Positions 12,519 to 20,300 of a stretch of 21,548 bases of DNA are shown in pieces. Location: positions 1-21,548 of the forward strand of contig JAKAMJ010000002.1 in NCBI GenBank assembly GCA_021812955.1, given 5' to 3'. Below the pieces are notes generated by a model. The model was not told the origin of the DNA. It did not search any database and saw nothing but the letters and a program-made list of their open reading frames with translations. This stretch comes from a bacterium (GTDB lineage: Bacteria; Patescibacteriota; Minisyncoccia; Phycocordibacterales; Phycocordibacteraceae). Both the position numbers and the translations under genes were made by a program. Position 1 is the first letter of the stretch. Every line of letters begins with the position of its first letter.

Positions 12519-13192
12519 TAGCGGGCGTTTTTGAGCGCCTCGTCGACGAGAGCTTTGGCGGCGTCGTAAGAATAGCCGCCGTTTAGGACGACCGGCGGCT
12601 TGCCCGCGACGAGGATGAGCGAGAACGGCGTGCCTTGCGCCCCCATATCGAGCGCGTTCTGGCGGTCGGCGGTGATGCGTGCGGCGACGGTGGACGACGC
12701 GTCGGCGTAGCACGACGCGAACGCGTCTGCCGGAAGGCCGAGCGACTGCGCGAACTCGCCGAATCGGGACGGGTCGGCGGGCTGGTTCTCGAAGAGTAGT
12801 CCGGCGTATTGCCAGAAGGCGTCGTTGCCGCCGGCGACCGCGGCGCACTCTGCCGCCTCGGCGTCCGCCATCGCCCCCTGATGGATCTCGGTGAGCGGGA
12901 ACTCGCGGAAGACCCATGCGACATCGCCCTTAGCGCCTTCGTTCGCGACGATCTGGCGCAGGGTCTCGTCGAAGGTCTTGCAATAGGCGCAGTCGAAGTC
13001 AGAATACTCGACGATCAGTACTTTTGCCGCCGGGTTGCCGAAGATGTGGTCGCTGCCGCCGACCGGGCGCACGAGCTCGGCGTGTATCTCGGAGCCGGTC
13101 GAGGACTTCTTCGGGGTCGAGACATATACCGCGATAGCGACAATAACGCCGCCGAGCACTATCGCGATCGGCACAGTGAGTTTGTTGTTCAT
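12518..13192 (-). CDS. Membrane-anchored DsbA-like thiol:disulfide oxidoreductase
   Basis: The protein is 224 residues. Residues 6-25 form one hydrophobic segment (VPIAIVLGGVIVAIAVYVST) followed by lysines, a signal anchor that would place the rest outside the membrane. The thioredoxin-like domain begins around residue 55 (AAKVLIVEYSDFDCAYC); the redox motif is C68-A-Y-C71, and the conserved cis-proline loop is T188-P189 (QGTPFSLI). A helical insertion between these (about 100-180) is typical of the DsbA/DSBA-like thioredoxin family (PF13462/PF01323 type). The likely role is disulfide formation or isomerisation in exported proteins, and the large secreted protein at the right end of this window has ten paired cysteines. 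The ATG is preceded by an extended -10-like element ending 6 nt upstream. Oxidase versus reductase activity cannot be decided from sequence, and no DsbB/VKOR partner is adjacent. Confidence 0.88.
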   Translation of the reverse strand: MNNKLTVPIAIVLGGVIVAIAVYVSTPKKSSTGSEIHAELVRPVGGSDHIFGNPAAKVLIVEYSDFDCAYCKTFDETLRQIVANEGAKGDVAWVFREFPLTEIHQGAMADAEAAECAAVAGGNDAFWQYAGLLFENQPADPSRFGEFAQSLGLPADAFASCYADASSTVAARITADRQNALDMGAQGTPFSLILVAGKPPVVLNGGYSYDAAKALVDEALKNAR

Positions 13193-13198
13193 GCCCGC

Positions 13199-13204
13199 AT
13201 TGTA
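13199..13204 (-). promoter_or_regulatory. Candidate extended -10 element of the dsbA-like gene (leaderless)
   Basis: On the minus strand TACAAT is preceded by TGA, giving TGnTACAAT, an extended -10 motif, and ends 6 nt before the ATG. A T-rich tract lies just upstream; no -35 consensus is evident. The predicted transcript starts at or next to the ATG. Confidence 0.55.
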
Positions 13205-13233
13205 TCAAGAACAAACAAAAAACGCGCAGGGCA

Positions 13234-13815
13234 CTAGAGCTGGAGGGCGTGGGTGAGCGAGGGGAGGGCGGTCGCGCGTTCGCCCCAGTGGGAGGTGTCG
13301 AGCTTGAGGTCGCGCTTGGCGCTCAATTCTTTGAACTTCAATTTGCCGTTCTTGAGCGCGTAGTCGTAGAGCTCGCGCGTGATGCGCACGTCCTCGACGC
13401 AATACTTGTGCACCAGGTCGCGCTTGCCTTCGCGCCACCAATCGCCGGCCTTGAGCCCGTCGCCGGACTTGCCGCGCCCGAGCGTCGCCTCGGCGAGCGA
13501 CTGCAGGCGGATGCGCCGGCCGAGCGCCTTCTGCACCTCGACGAGAAGATCGAGTGAGGGAATGCTGGTGAGGTCGCCGGGGTAGTAGCGATTCAGGAGC
13601 GGGATGTCGAACGAGTCGGAGTTGAAGCCGATGAGGACGTCCGCACTCTCGATGATCGGCCAGAGCTTCGGCAAGTCTTCTCTCGAAAACGACGAGTACT
13701 CGCCGGTGAGCGAGTCGTGGATCGCGACGACGATGAGCTCCTGTGTGTTCACGTCGACGTGCCCGCGCACGACGGAGTCCGATATGGATTCGATGTCGAA
13801 TGTGATCGCACGCAT
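13234..13815 (-). CDS. DnaQ-like (DEDDy) 3'-5' exonuclease, RNase H fold
   Basis: The protein is 193 residues and resembles stand-alone PolB-type or YprB-like exonuclease domains. Exo I is D7-I-E9 at the N-terminus (ITFDIES). Exo II is GFNSDSFDIPLL with D70. Exo III is Y138-CVE-D142, the Y-x3-D form that defines the DEDDy group. The catalytic set is complete, so activity on DNA or RNA 3' ends is expected. It begins 2 nt after the hisS stop and on the same strand, so it is co-transcribed and probably translated by re-initiation; no ribosome binding site is visible. A direct link with histidyl-tRNA synthetase is not implied. The C-terminal 45 residues are basic and not recognised. Substrate (DNA repair, RNA processing) cannot be told. 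Confidence 0.8.
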   Translation of the reverse strand: MRAITFDIESISDSVVRGHVDVNTQELIVVAIHDSLTGEYSSFSREDLPKLWPIIESADVLIGFNSDSFDIPLLNRYYPGDLTSIPSLDLLVEVQKALGRRIRLQSLAEATLGRGKSGDGLKAGDWWREGKRDLVHKYCVEDVRITRELYDYALKNGKLKFKELSAKRDLKLDTSHWGERATALPSLTHALQL

Positions 13816-13817
13816 GG

Positions 13818-15086
13818 CTAGCTACCAGACTTTAGATGGATTGGGAGTTCTGAGACAGGGAGGCCCGTTTCCTCGCCGGTGCGGAGGATCTTCATACGGA
13901 CGGTCTGGGTCGCAAGCTCGTCTGCGCCATAGGCGATGAAGAGCGGGATGCCGCGCCTCACGGCGTCTTTCACCTGGTCGCCGAGGCTCTTCTCGGTGAG
14001 GTTTACGAAAATGCGGCAGCCATGTGCTCGGAGCGTGGCGGCGAATGCTTGTGCGCCGGGGATGTCGCTCGGTGATGGGGTGCCTAGGTAGAGCTGCGGC
14101 GCGTGCGCGCCTGCGCTCGGGGCGAGGTTGTGGGTCTCGAGGAAATCTGCAAGCGTGACGTCGCCCATTCCGAAGCCGATGGCGGGGATCGGGTCGCCGC
14201 CGAAGAGGGCGACAAGCTTGTCGAAGCGGCCGCCGCCGAAGAGCGAGCGCGGGTTGGCAGGATCGGTATCGAATATCTCGAACACGATGCCGGTGTAGTA
14301 GTCGAAGCCGCGTGTGAGCGTCGTGTCGAAGACGGCATTCCCCACGCCGCGCCGCGTGAGCGCCTCGATGGTGTCGAGCAGTGCCTTCTTCTCGGCTGCG
14401 ACGGCGGGGTCGCTGCTCGCATTTTCGACAATCGCGAGCGGGTCTTGGGCGGAGATTTCGGCACGTGCCGTTTCAAACGCGACTGCGTCCATCTTCGCTT
14501 TCTTGTCGAGCAGGCGGAGATATTTCCTGGTCTCTTCCGTGCTGAGCTTGGCGGCGGCGCAAGCGGCGGTGAGGAGCGCGCGAGAATTGACGCGGATAAT
14601 GAAATCGCTCTCCTTCGCGCCGAATGCTTTAAGGATCTCGGATGCGAGCGTGATTACTTCAAGGTCGGCCTCGCTCCCGGAGGCGCCTACGAGGTCGACG
14701 TTGAGCTGGTAGTGCTCGCGCAGGCGACCCTTCTGCGGTCGCTCGTAGCGGAAGACATTCGGTATCGAGAACCAGCGGAGCGGGAAGGGCATCTCGCGAC
14801 GCTTCGCCGAGACCATGCGCGCGAGGGTCGGGGTCATCTCGGGGCGGAGCGTCACGCGCCTGTCGCCGCGGTCGGTGAAGGTGTACGTCTGTTCGGAGAC
14901 GATCTCTTCGCTCGTCTTGGCCTCGTATAACTCTGCGCGTTCTAGAGGGGAGGCGTTGTACTCTTCGTAACCCCACGTCTGGAGCACGTCGCGCATCGCG
15001 GCGAACATCGCATGCATCCGCGCCCAGTCAGCGGGATAGAAGTCGCGCACACCCTTGTACGGCTCGGTCGAAAGGTGGTCTGCCAT
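13818..15086 (-). CDS. hisS: Histidyl-tRNA synthetase
   Basis: This class II aminoacyl-tRNA synthetase charges tRNA-His. The protein is 422 residues, normal for bacterial HisRS. The N-terminus has KGVRDF (11-16). Further blocks are LRPEMTPT (80-87), the arginine-rich ERPQKGRLREHYQLNVD segment (115-131), the histidine-specific HisA motif RGFDYYTG (259-266), GGGRFD (284-289) and motif 3 GFGMG (304-308). The C-terminal domain from about residue 328 is the anticodon-binding alpha/beta fold (LYLGTPSPSD...RAHGCRIFVNLTEKSLGDQVKDAVRRGIPLFIAYG). The LRPEMTPT block differs from the LRPEGT usual in bacteria, which may mark a divergent HisRS lineage. An extended -10 element ends 7 nt before the ATG. It heads a two-gene unit with the exonuclease. 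Confidence 0.96.
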   Translation of the reverse strand: MADHLSTEPYKGVRDFYPADWARMHAMFAAMRDVLQTWGYEEYNASPLERAELYEAKTSEEIVSEQTYTFTDRGDRRVTLRPEMTPTLARMVSAKRREMPFPLRWFSIPNVFRYERPQKGRLREHYQLNVDLVGASGSEADLEVITLASEILKAFGAKESDFIIRVNSRALLTAACAAAKLSTEETRKYLRLLDKKAKMDAVAFETARAEISAQDPLAIVENASSDPAVAAEKKALLDTIEALTRRGVGNAVFDTTLTRGFDYYTGIVFEIFDTDPANPRSLFGGGRFDKLVALFGGDPIPAIGFGMGDVTLADFLETHNLAPSAGAHAPQLYLGTPSPSDIPGAQAFAATLRAHGCRIFVNLTEKSLGDQVKDAVRRGIPLFIAYGADELATQTVRMKILRTGEETGLPVSELPIHLKSGS

Positions 15087-15093
15087 ACCGCCG

Positions 15094-15099
15094 AGTATA
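15094..15099 (-). promoter_or_regulatory. Candidate extended -10 element of hisS (leaderless)
   Basis: On the minus strand TGATATACT (TGn plus near-consensus TATACT) ends 7 nt before the hisS ATG. It lies immediately after, and abuts, the stop codon of the upstream PH-domain gene (TGA at 15100-15102). No clear -35 is seen, as expected for extended -10 promoters. Confidence 0.6.
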
Positions 15100-15642
15100 T
15101 CAGATGCCGCCGCCCGCCTGGTCGGAGCTGGCGGAGGCGTAGCGGAGGATTACGTCGCGCATCTGCTCGGGGCGGGGGATGCCGCTCATGACGAATTCCG
15201 CGTCTTCGCCCGCGCTCTGGACCTTTATGGTGCCGATGCCGAGCAGGGACGGTATCGCGCCGTAGACATTCGTCGTCACGTCCTGGATGCGGGATAGGAA
15301 GAGGCTCGACACCTCGCGATTGAAATAGCCGCGCTGCTTGATGTCGACGATGCGCTTGTTCGTGAGCACCCATGCGTTGAGGAAATAGCGGGTGAACGCG
15401 CCCCACGCGTTCGTCCAGACCATGAGCAGCCAGACGCCGAGCGCTGCGCGACCGAGCATTGTCGAATAATCTACGTAAGATGAGTATGGAGCGAACTGCG
15501 GCGCTAGAGCGATCAGCTTCGGCAAGGCGAACGGTACGACGGCGAGGATAGCGTACGGCAAGAGCTCGCCGAGGAACAGGAACCAGTGCTTCCTGGCTTC
15601 AAGCACGACATGCTCTCCCGGCTCAAGCTCGAATTCCCTCAT
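15100..15642 (-). CDS. Bacterial PH-domain membrane protein (bPH2/YdbS-like)
   Basis: The protein is 180 residues from the ATG at 15642. Longer in-frame extension is possible to 15810 but would overlap the upstream gene, so I reject it. It opens with ELEPGEHVVLEARKHWF, the typical entry of the YdbS/bPH2 group. Two membrane segments follow (about 20-46 and 65-90). A cytoplasmic PH-like beta domain comes next: AWVLTNKRIVDIKQRGYFNREVSSLFLSRIQDVTTNVYGAIPSLLGIGTIKVQSAGEDAEFVMSGI shows the family's TxxRI, I-QDV and GT-V-SAG blocks. Its ATG overlaps the stop of the 86-aa membrane protein by ATGA, so translation is coupled. Function in the family is poorly known (membrane protein with a possible scaffold role). 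Family assignment is good; role is unknown. Confidence 0.82.
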   Translation of the reverse strand: MREFELEPGEHVVLEARKHWFLFLGELLPYAILAVVPFALPKLIALAPQFAPYSSYVDYSTMLGRAALGVWLLMVWTNAWGAFTRYFLNAWVLTNKRIVDIKQRGYFNREVSSLFLSRIQDVTTNVYGAIPSLLGIGTIKVQSAGEDAEFVMSGIPRPEQMRDVILRYASASSDQAGGGI

Positions 15643-15899
15643 GGTACGAGAGTGCCGGAGAGCGCGTACGCCATGATCGAAAGCGAGACGAACAGATGCA
15701 ATGCGATCGCGGGGAACGCGACCCACGATGCGTGCGAGTAGCGGAGCCAGTGATACGTGGCGACGAGCGAGTACACGGCCCAGAACGCGAAGACGGCATA
15801 GAGCGCCCACTGCACGAGAACGCTCGCCGAGAGGCCGCGCGGGAGGTATGCGAGCAGCGCAGCCGGAGGAGAGAATGGTTGGAGCGGCGAGGTGGTCAT
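15639..15899 (-). CDS. Small two-helix membrane protein, unknown function
   Basis: The protein is 86 residues. Two hydrophobic spans are visible: about 24-47 (SASVLVQWALYAVFAFWAVYSLVA) and about 58-80 (SWVAFPAIALHLFVSLSIMAYAL), joined by a short loop YHWLRYSHA. The N-terminus is proline-rich. I do not recognise a family. Its ATG overlaps the prmC stop (ATGA, 15896-15899) and its TGA overlaps the ATG of the PH-domain gene (15639-15642), so it sits in a tightly coupled trio and is very likely real. It may form a membrane complex with the PH-domain protein, which is inference from coupling only. Confidence 0.72.
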   Translation of the reverse strand: MTTSPLQPFSPPAALLAYLPRGLSASVLVQWALYAVFAFWAVYSLVATYHWLRYSHASWVAFPAIALHLFVSLSIMAYALSGTLVP

Positions 15900-16693
15900 G
15901 ATGGATATGATACCACCAGGACGCGCGGGCGGTCGAACTGGTCGTTAAGCGTTTCCGCGCGGAAGCCGCGTGCGGAGAAAAGCGCGCACGCTAGAGCGGC
16001 GTGCGCTGTGTCGATTTCGATGAATGCTTTGCCGCCGGGCGCGAGATGCGCACTGAGCTCGGCAGCGATGCGGCGGATGATGGCGAGGCCGTCATTGCCC
16101 GCGAAGAGCGCGAGCGCCGGTTCGTAATCGGTGACGCTCGCGGGGAGCGTCCGCCCGGCTGGGATGTACGGCGGATTCGCGGCGATGATGTCGAACGTCA
16201 TGCCAGCGAACGGTTCGAAGAGGTCGCCGATGCGGATGTCCGCACGCGTCGCGTCGAGGTGATTCTCGCGGATGTTTTTCAGGATGGTCGGTTCGTGCGC
16301 CGGATCGAGCTCGCCGAAGGAGACACGCGCGCCTTCGGCGCGCGCGAGCGCCGCGCAACCTATCGCTCCCGAGCCTGCGCAGAGGTCGAGGAATGTTAAC
16401 CGCGAACCGGCGCAGCAAAAAATGTGTGCGCTCCGGGCCGCTAGTCCAAGTCCTACCCCCATTTTTTGCTGCACCGCTTCGCTTTGCAGCATCTGCCCGG
16501 CCCACCACTCGGTCTCGACGCGGGGGATGAGCGGGCGCGAATCGAGATAGATTTTTAATCCGAGGAAGGGCTGCCAGCCGATGACATGCGCGAGCGGCTC
16601 GCCGCAGGCGAGCCGCTTCCTGTCGGCCTCGTATCCGGGCGACTCTTCGCCGCCGTATTTTTCTTCCAGGAGCCATCGCTCGTCTTTGGTCAT
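15896..16693 (-). CDS. prmC: Protein-(glutamine-N5) methyltransferase of release factors (PrmC/HemK) with palindromic insert
   Basis: PrmC methylates the GGQ glutamine of peptide chain release factors using S-adenosylmethionine. The protein is 265 residues, near the usual size. The N-terminal helical domain is short and includes RLACGEPLAHVIGWQPFLGLKIYLDSRPLIPRVETEWW (about 27-64), the conserved PrmC lead-in. The SAM-binding motif I is LDLCAGSGAIG (102-112), an acidic loop is GELDP, and the catalytic substrate motif is NPPYIPAG. Residues 74-94 (VQQKMG...IFCC) are encoded by a palindrome and lengthen the linker between EWW and motif I. It starts the unit prmC, small membrane protein, PH protein, just after the terminator of the RRM gene. 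No prfA is adjacent. The start ATG at 16693 has no purine tract; TAGCGT 10 nt upstream is a weak -10 candidate. Confidence 0.9.
   Translation of the reverse strand: MTKDERWLLEEKYGGEESPGYEADRKRLACGEPLAHVIGWQPFLGLKIYLDSRPLIPRVETEWWAGQMLQSEAVQQKMGVGLGLAARSAHIFCCAGSRLTFLDLCAGSGAIGCAALARAEGARVSFGELDPAHEPTILKNIRENHLDATRADIRIGDLFEPFAGMTFDIIAANPPYIPAGRTLPASVTDYEPALALFAGNDGLAIIRRIAAELSAHLAPGGKAFIEIDTAHAALACALFSARGFRAETLNDQFDRPRVLVVSYPS
16412..16472 (-). repeat. 61-nt interrupted palindrome inside prmC
   Basis: The 13-bp perfect arms 16412-16424 and 16460-16472 (GCAGCAAAAAATG and its reverse complement) enclose a 35-nt centre. The A6/T6 tracts differ from the GC-rich codon use around them. A further GCTGCA/TGCAGC pair lies beside it (16468-16473 and 16485-16490). 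It encodes residues 74-94 of PrmC, where the family normally has a short linker, so it looks like an insertion. Confidence 0.7.
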
Positions 16694-16713
16694 GATGATG
16701 AAGACGCTACCAC

Positions 16714-16752
16714 AAAAAGAAACGGCGCGCGCCGTGAGGCGCGCGCCGTTTC
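16714..16752 (-). terminator. Intrinsic terminator of the RRM gene
   Basis: On the minus strand a perfect 15-bp GC-rich stem (16738-16752 with 16719-16733, 4-nt loop) is followed by TTTTT. It lies 14 nt after the stop codon of the RRM protein and just before prmC, separating the two transcripts. A smaller 6-bp hairpin (16751-16766) overlaps its foot. Confidence 0.92.
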
Positions 16753-16766
16753 TCGCTTAGGCGAGA

Positions 16767-17123
16767 TTAGTATCCGCCGCGTCCGTAGCCGCCGCCGAAG
16801 CCGCCGCGATCACCGCCGCCGAAGCCGCCTTCGCGGCGAGGAGGGCGATCACCCTGCGGGCGAGCGAAGGAGACCGAGAGCGTGCGCCCGTCGAAATCCT
16901 TGCCGTCCCAGCGGTCGATGGCCGCCTGGGCCTCCGCCTCGGACGCCATCTCGACGAAGCCGAAGCCGCGTGAGCGGCCCGTCATGCGGTCGCTGATGAT
17001 GCTTGCCGAGACGACATTGCCAGCCTCGCTAAAGGCCTTCTTCATGTCGTCTTCCGTCGAACGATAGGGGATGCCGCCTACGTAGAGCTTGTTCCCCTGA
17101 ACTGATGCTTGCTGTGAATCCAT
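16767..17123 (-). CDS. Single-RRM glycine-rich RNA-binding protein
   Basis: The protein is 118 residues with one RNA recognition motif and a Gly/Arg-rich tail, like the small RNA-binding proteins of cyanobacteria and many other bacteria. RNP2 is LYVGGI (13-18) and RNP1 is RGFGFVEM (52-59), with aromatic RNA-stacking residues in place; the fold ends near residue 87 (LSVSFARP). The tail (95-118) is mostly G, with R, F and Y in GGFGGG/GGYGRGGY repeats, a type linked to RNA binding and self-association. The ATG at 17123 was chosen because the domain begins a few residues later and a -10-like element lies 6 nt upstream; an upstream in-frame extension to 17339 is rejected. It is monocistronic, ending at a strong terminator. 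Likely an RNA chaperone or cold-response protein, by family. Confidence 0.9.
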   Translation of the reverse strand: MDSQQASVQGNKLYVGGIPYRSTEDDMKKAFSEAGNVVSASIISDRMTGRSRGFGFVEMASEAEAQAAIDRWDGKDFDGRTLSVSFARPQGDRPPRREGGFGGGDRGGFGGGYGRGGY

Positions 17124-17129
17124 GTGTAG

Positions 17130-17135
17130 ATCTAA
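17130..17135 (-). promoter_or_regulatory. Candidate -10 element of the RRM gene (leaderless)
   Basis: On the minus strand TTAGAT ends 6 nt before the ATG at 17123, the same geometry as at four other genes in the window. The -35 region is not recognisable. Confidence 0.4.
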
Positions 17136-17211
17136 CCGGTTAATCTCGCTGAAACGGAACACTTCTTGTCGGGTAAGGACGTTGGTTGCCCGGAGCTCCG
17201 CGAGTAACCTT

Positions 17212-17240
17212 AGTATGCCAGATATATGAGATAAAAGCAA
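17212..17240 (-). promoter_or_regulatory. Alternative upstream promoter of the RRM gene
   Basis: On the minus strand TTGCTT (17240-17235) and CATACT (17217-17212) are 17 nt apart, a plausible -35/-10 pair. It would give an 80-90 nt 5' leader, which would fit a cold-shock-style regulated mRNA. It competes with the leaderless -10 at 17130-17135; both could be used. Confidence 0.35.
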
Positions 17241-17291
17241 GAGTGTTGGGGATAACGGTAACGGAACCATGATTCGTATCATTGTCGACCG

Positions 17292-17320
17292 TTGACAGCG
17301 TCGCGCCTGGGGAAGACTAT
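17292..17320 (+). promoter_or_regulatory. Candidate promoter of the large secreted protein
   Basis: A perfect -35 TTGACA (17292-17297) is followed after 17 nt by GACTAT (17315-17320), with the overlapping TATATAT just after as another -10 option. Transcription would begin near 17327, giving a leader of about 50 nt before the ATG at 17376. No Shine-Dalgarno-like sequence is seen in that leader. The intergenic region 17136-17291 holds only the candidate RRM promoters; I see nothing else in it. Confidence 0.5.
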
Positions 17321-17375
17321 ATATGGTATCCACCGGCAAGGGGCCGTGGTTTTAAAAGTAATCCGCAAGTCTATC

Positions 17376-20300
17376 ATGAAGAGTTTGCTCGCATCCGTAT
17401 CCGCAGCACGCACGACCAAATCCGTCGCGCTGATTCTTTTCGCATCCGCCGCAATCGCAGGCGGATTTTTTGTCAGCCAGGCGTATGCGCAGACAGCGCC
17501 AGATTCGTACATAAAAATCGCGACACCAACCGCAGGTGTGTTTTGGCGTGGTACGCAAACAATCAGCTGGACCGCAAGCACAACAGCTAGTACCCTGAAC
17601 GTCCTCTACTCAAATGATCCAAACTCGTTTTTAAGCAATATCGCTCCGAATGTATCGGTGAATCAAAATTCTGCCAAATGGAATACCGCAGGAATTACAA
17701 ACGGGACTTATTATGTACGTGTACGGGATACGATCGATGAGATTGATACATCTTCTGCTTTCATTCTCGACAACACGCCGCCGGTCACGACGCTCACGAG
17801 CTCATCGCCGGATACGAACGGCTGGTATAACAAAACTTCAGGTGCCCCATCGATCACGCTCACGTGCACCGATAATCCGAGCGGCTGCTCGGAAACAGAC
17901 TACGCGTGGTATGACGCGACGACTCATGCAGTCGTCGTCGCTTCGACCACGGTCGAGGCAACGCGGGTTGTCGCACCCCAGGGCGACAACATTCTCGTCT
18001 ACAGCTCGCAGGACAAGGCGGTCGACAATGCCGGCGTTCACAACATCGAAACGGCGCAGTCCGCCGAGTTCAAGGTAGACACGGTTGCCCCTTCCATTTC
18101 CTCCTATACGCTCAACGGCCTCGCCGCAGATGCGTACTTCAATCCCGCGAACGCCTCGACCACCATCGCGCTCACCGCGAGCGAGCCGGTGACCTGGACG
18201 ACTGTGGAAGTGAAGAATGACAGCGGGTACAAACTCTGGTCGCCCGACAACAGCGTCGGAACGACACAAAGCGAGACATGGAACGGCATCTTGGGCGACA
18301 AAACGGCTGCACCGGATGGTGCCTACGGCATCTACTACACCATCACCGATCTCGCCGGGAACAAAGTCTCGATGGCAGGCCCGCTTAAGCCCTACACCAT
18401 CACGATCGACACAATAAAGCCGACCGTCGCGCTCACTGCGCCAATCGCCAATGCGGTGTACAAGGGTGCTACAGGCAGCGGCACGACAAACGACACGAGC
18501 GCGCTCAGCTTCACGTCGAGCGACACGAATCCGCTCATGTACACCTATGCAATCGATGGGAAGGCGACCACCACTCCGGTCGCAGCACACAATGATGGCA
18601 CGACCGCGCTCACTTCCGCGATATCCGGTCTCTCCGACGGCCGCCACACTATCGTCGTGACGGTGACCGACGGCGCGGGCAACAGCGTGAGTTCTTCGCC
18701 TGTATCATTCGTCTTCGACAACAACAACACGCTCACGGTGAGCGGCAATCCGGCAGACAACGCCGACTTCACGACCATCGGCGAAGCGGTGGCGAAGGCG
18801 ACCGCGGGCGACACCATCGACGTCTTCCCTGGCACGTATGCCGAGGATGTGAACGTGAGCAAAGCGCTTACGCTTCAGAGCCACTCGGGCGCGGCCGGTA
18901 CGACCGTTCATGGCCTGATGACCGTCGCGGCCGACGGAACGACAGTGAAGAACCTCTCGTTCACTAACCCTGATGCGAGCACCGCGCTCGCTATCATTGG
19001 CGCGAGTCATGTGTCGGTGACCGGCAACTACTTCGACACTATCGGTACGACACTCGAGGCGGGTTCCGCGCAGGCGATCGACGTGAACGGCGGTTCGAGC
19101 CCTGCAATGTCCGACATCACCATCTCGGGCAACCATATTACGAATGTCGGCAGCTCAGCTCTCGCCTACAATAGCGACGTGTCTGGCACGAGCGCCAAGG
19201 GTATCTACATCGGCGACTCGACGGGTACGAATACTATCTCGAACGTGACGATCGATGGTAACACCATCTCAAACGTTACAGCGTCGCCGACGCCATGGGT
19301 AAGAAACGAGGCGAATACCGCGTGGCTATCTAAAGTTGGCCGCGGCGCATATGGCGTGCTCGTGAATCACACGACATCTGGCGCGGGCGCGACGAGCGGA
19401 CTCACGATTACCCACAACACCATCAACACGCTCGAAGGCCTCTGGGCGCACGCCATCGGCCTTGAAGGCAACACGCCGGGCGCGCAGGTGACGGGCAACA
19501 TCATCAGCGGCCTCACGGACCACAAGGAAGGTACGGACGACGTGGGCGTGATGCTTCAAGACAACGCGGGCGCCGGTTCGGTGACAATCGCGAAGAATCA
19601 ATTCGCGCAGGACATCATCGGCGTGGGCAATGACACGAAGGACCCCACGGCGACCACGACGGCCACAGGGAACTGGTGGGGCAGCGTCGAGGGCCCGAGG
19701 ACGACTCCTCTTTCTACATTAGTCAATCCGCATGGCGCGGGCGCATGGGTGTATGGCCCGGTCTCGTTCACGCCGTGGTGCACGGATGAAAGCTGCTCGC
19801 CGCTCGACACGAGCGCGCCGATCGCGACCGTGACGAACCCTCCGGCAGACCCGACCAACAGCAACAATCCGAGCTTCACCGTCGGCTCGACGGCTGGCGA
19901 CGTCGTGTACTACAAATATCAGCTCGACGGCAGCGACTGGAGCGATGAGACTGGGGTGGCAACTCCGATAACCGTATCGACGAATCTCGCGGACGGCTCG
20001 CACACGCTCGACGTCATCGGCCGCGACCAGGCGGGGAACTGGCAGACGACGCCGACCCACTACGCGTGGACGATAGACACGGTGAAGCCGGTGCTCAAGC
20101 AAGTGACGCCGGTCACCACGCCGACCGCCACGACGACGCCGACGTACGTCTTCAACACGACGAAGCTCGGGAAGATTGCCTACGCGGGCGGCTGCACGAG
20201 CGCGCTCGCGACGGAGGCGACGACGACAGGCGACGTGGCCATCACGTTCGACCATCTCTCAGATGGCGTCTACAACTGCACCTTGACGCTCACCGACTCG

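Noticed and set aside
12993..13013. GTCGA...TCGAC inverted repeat in the dsbA-like gene
   Set aside because: Only 5 bp; it arises from the conserved EYSDFDCAYC coding segment.
15100..15810. Longer PH-domain protein starting at 15810
   Set aside because: The extension is Arg-rich, overlaps the 86-aa membrane protein for most of its length, and the ATGA junction at 15639-15642 supports the shorter start.
16767..17339. Longer RRM protein starting at 17339
   Set aside because: The added 72 residues show no domain or conservation-like pattern and would run through both candidate promoters; the ATG at 17123 gives the standard family N-terminus.
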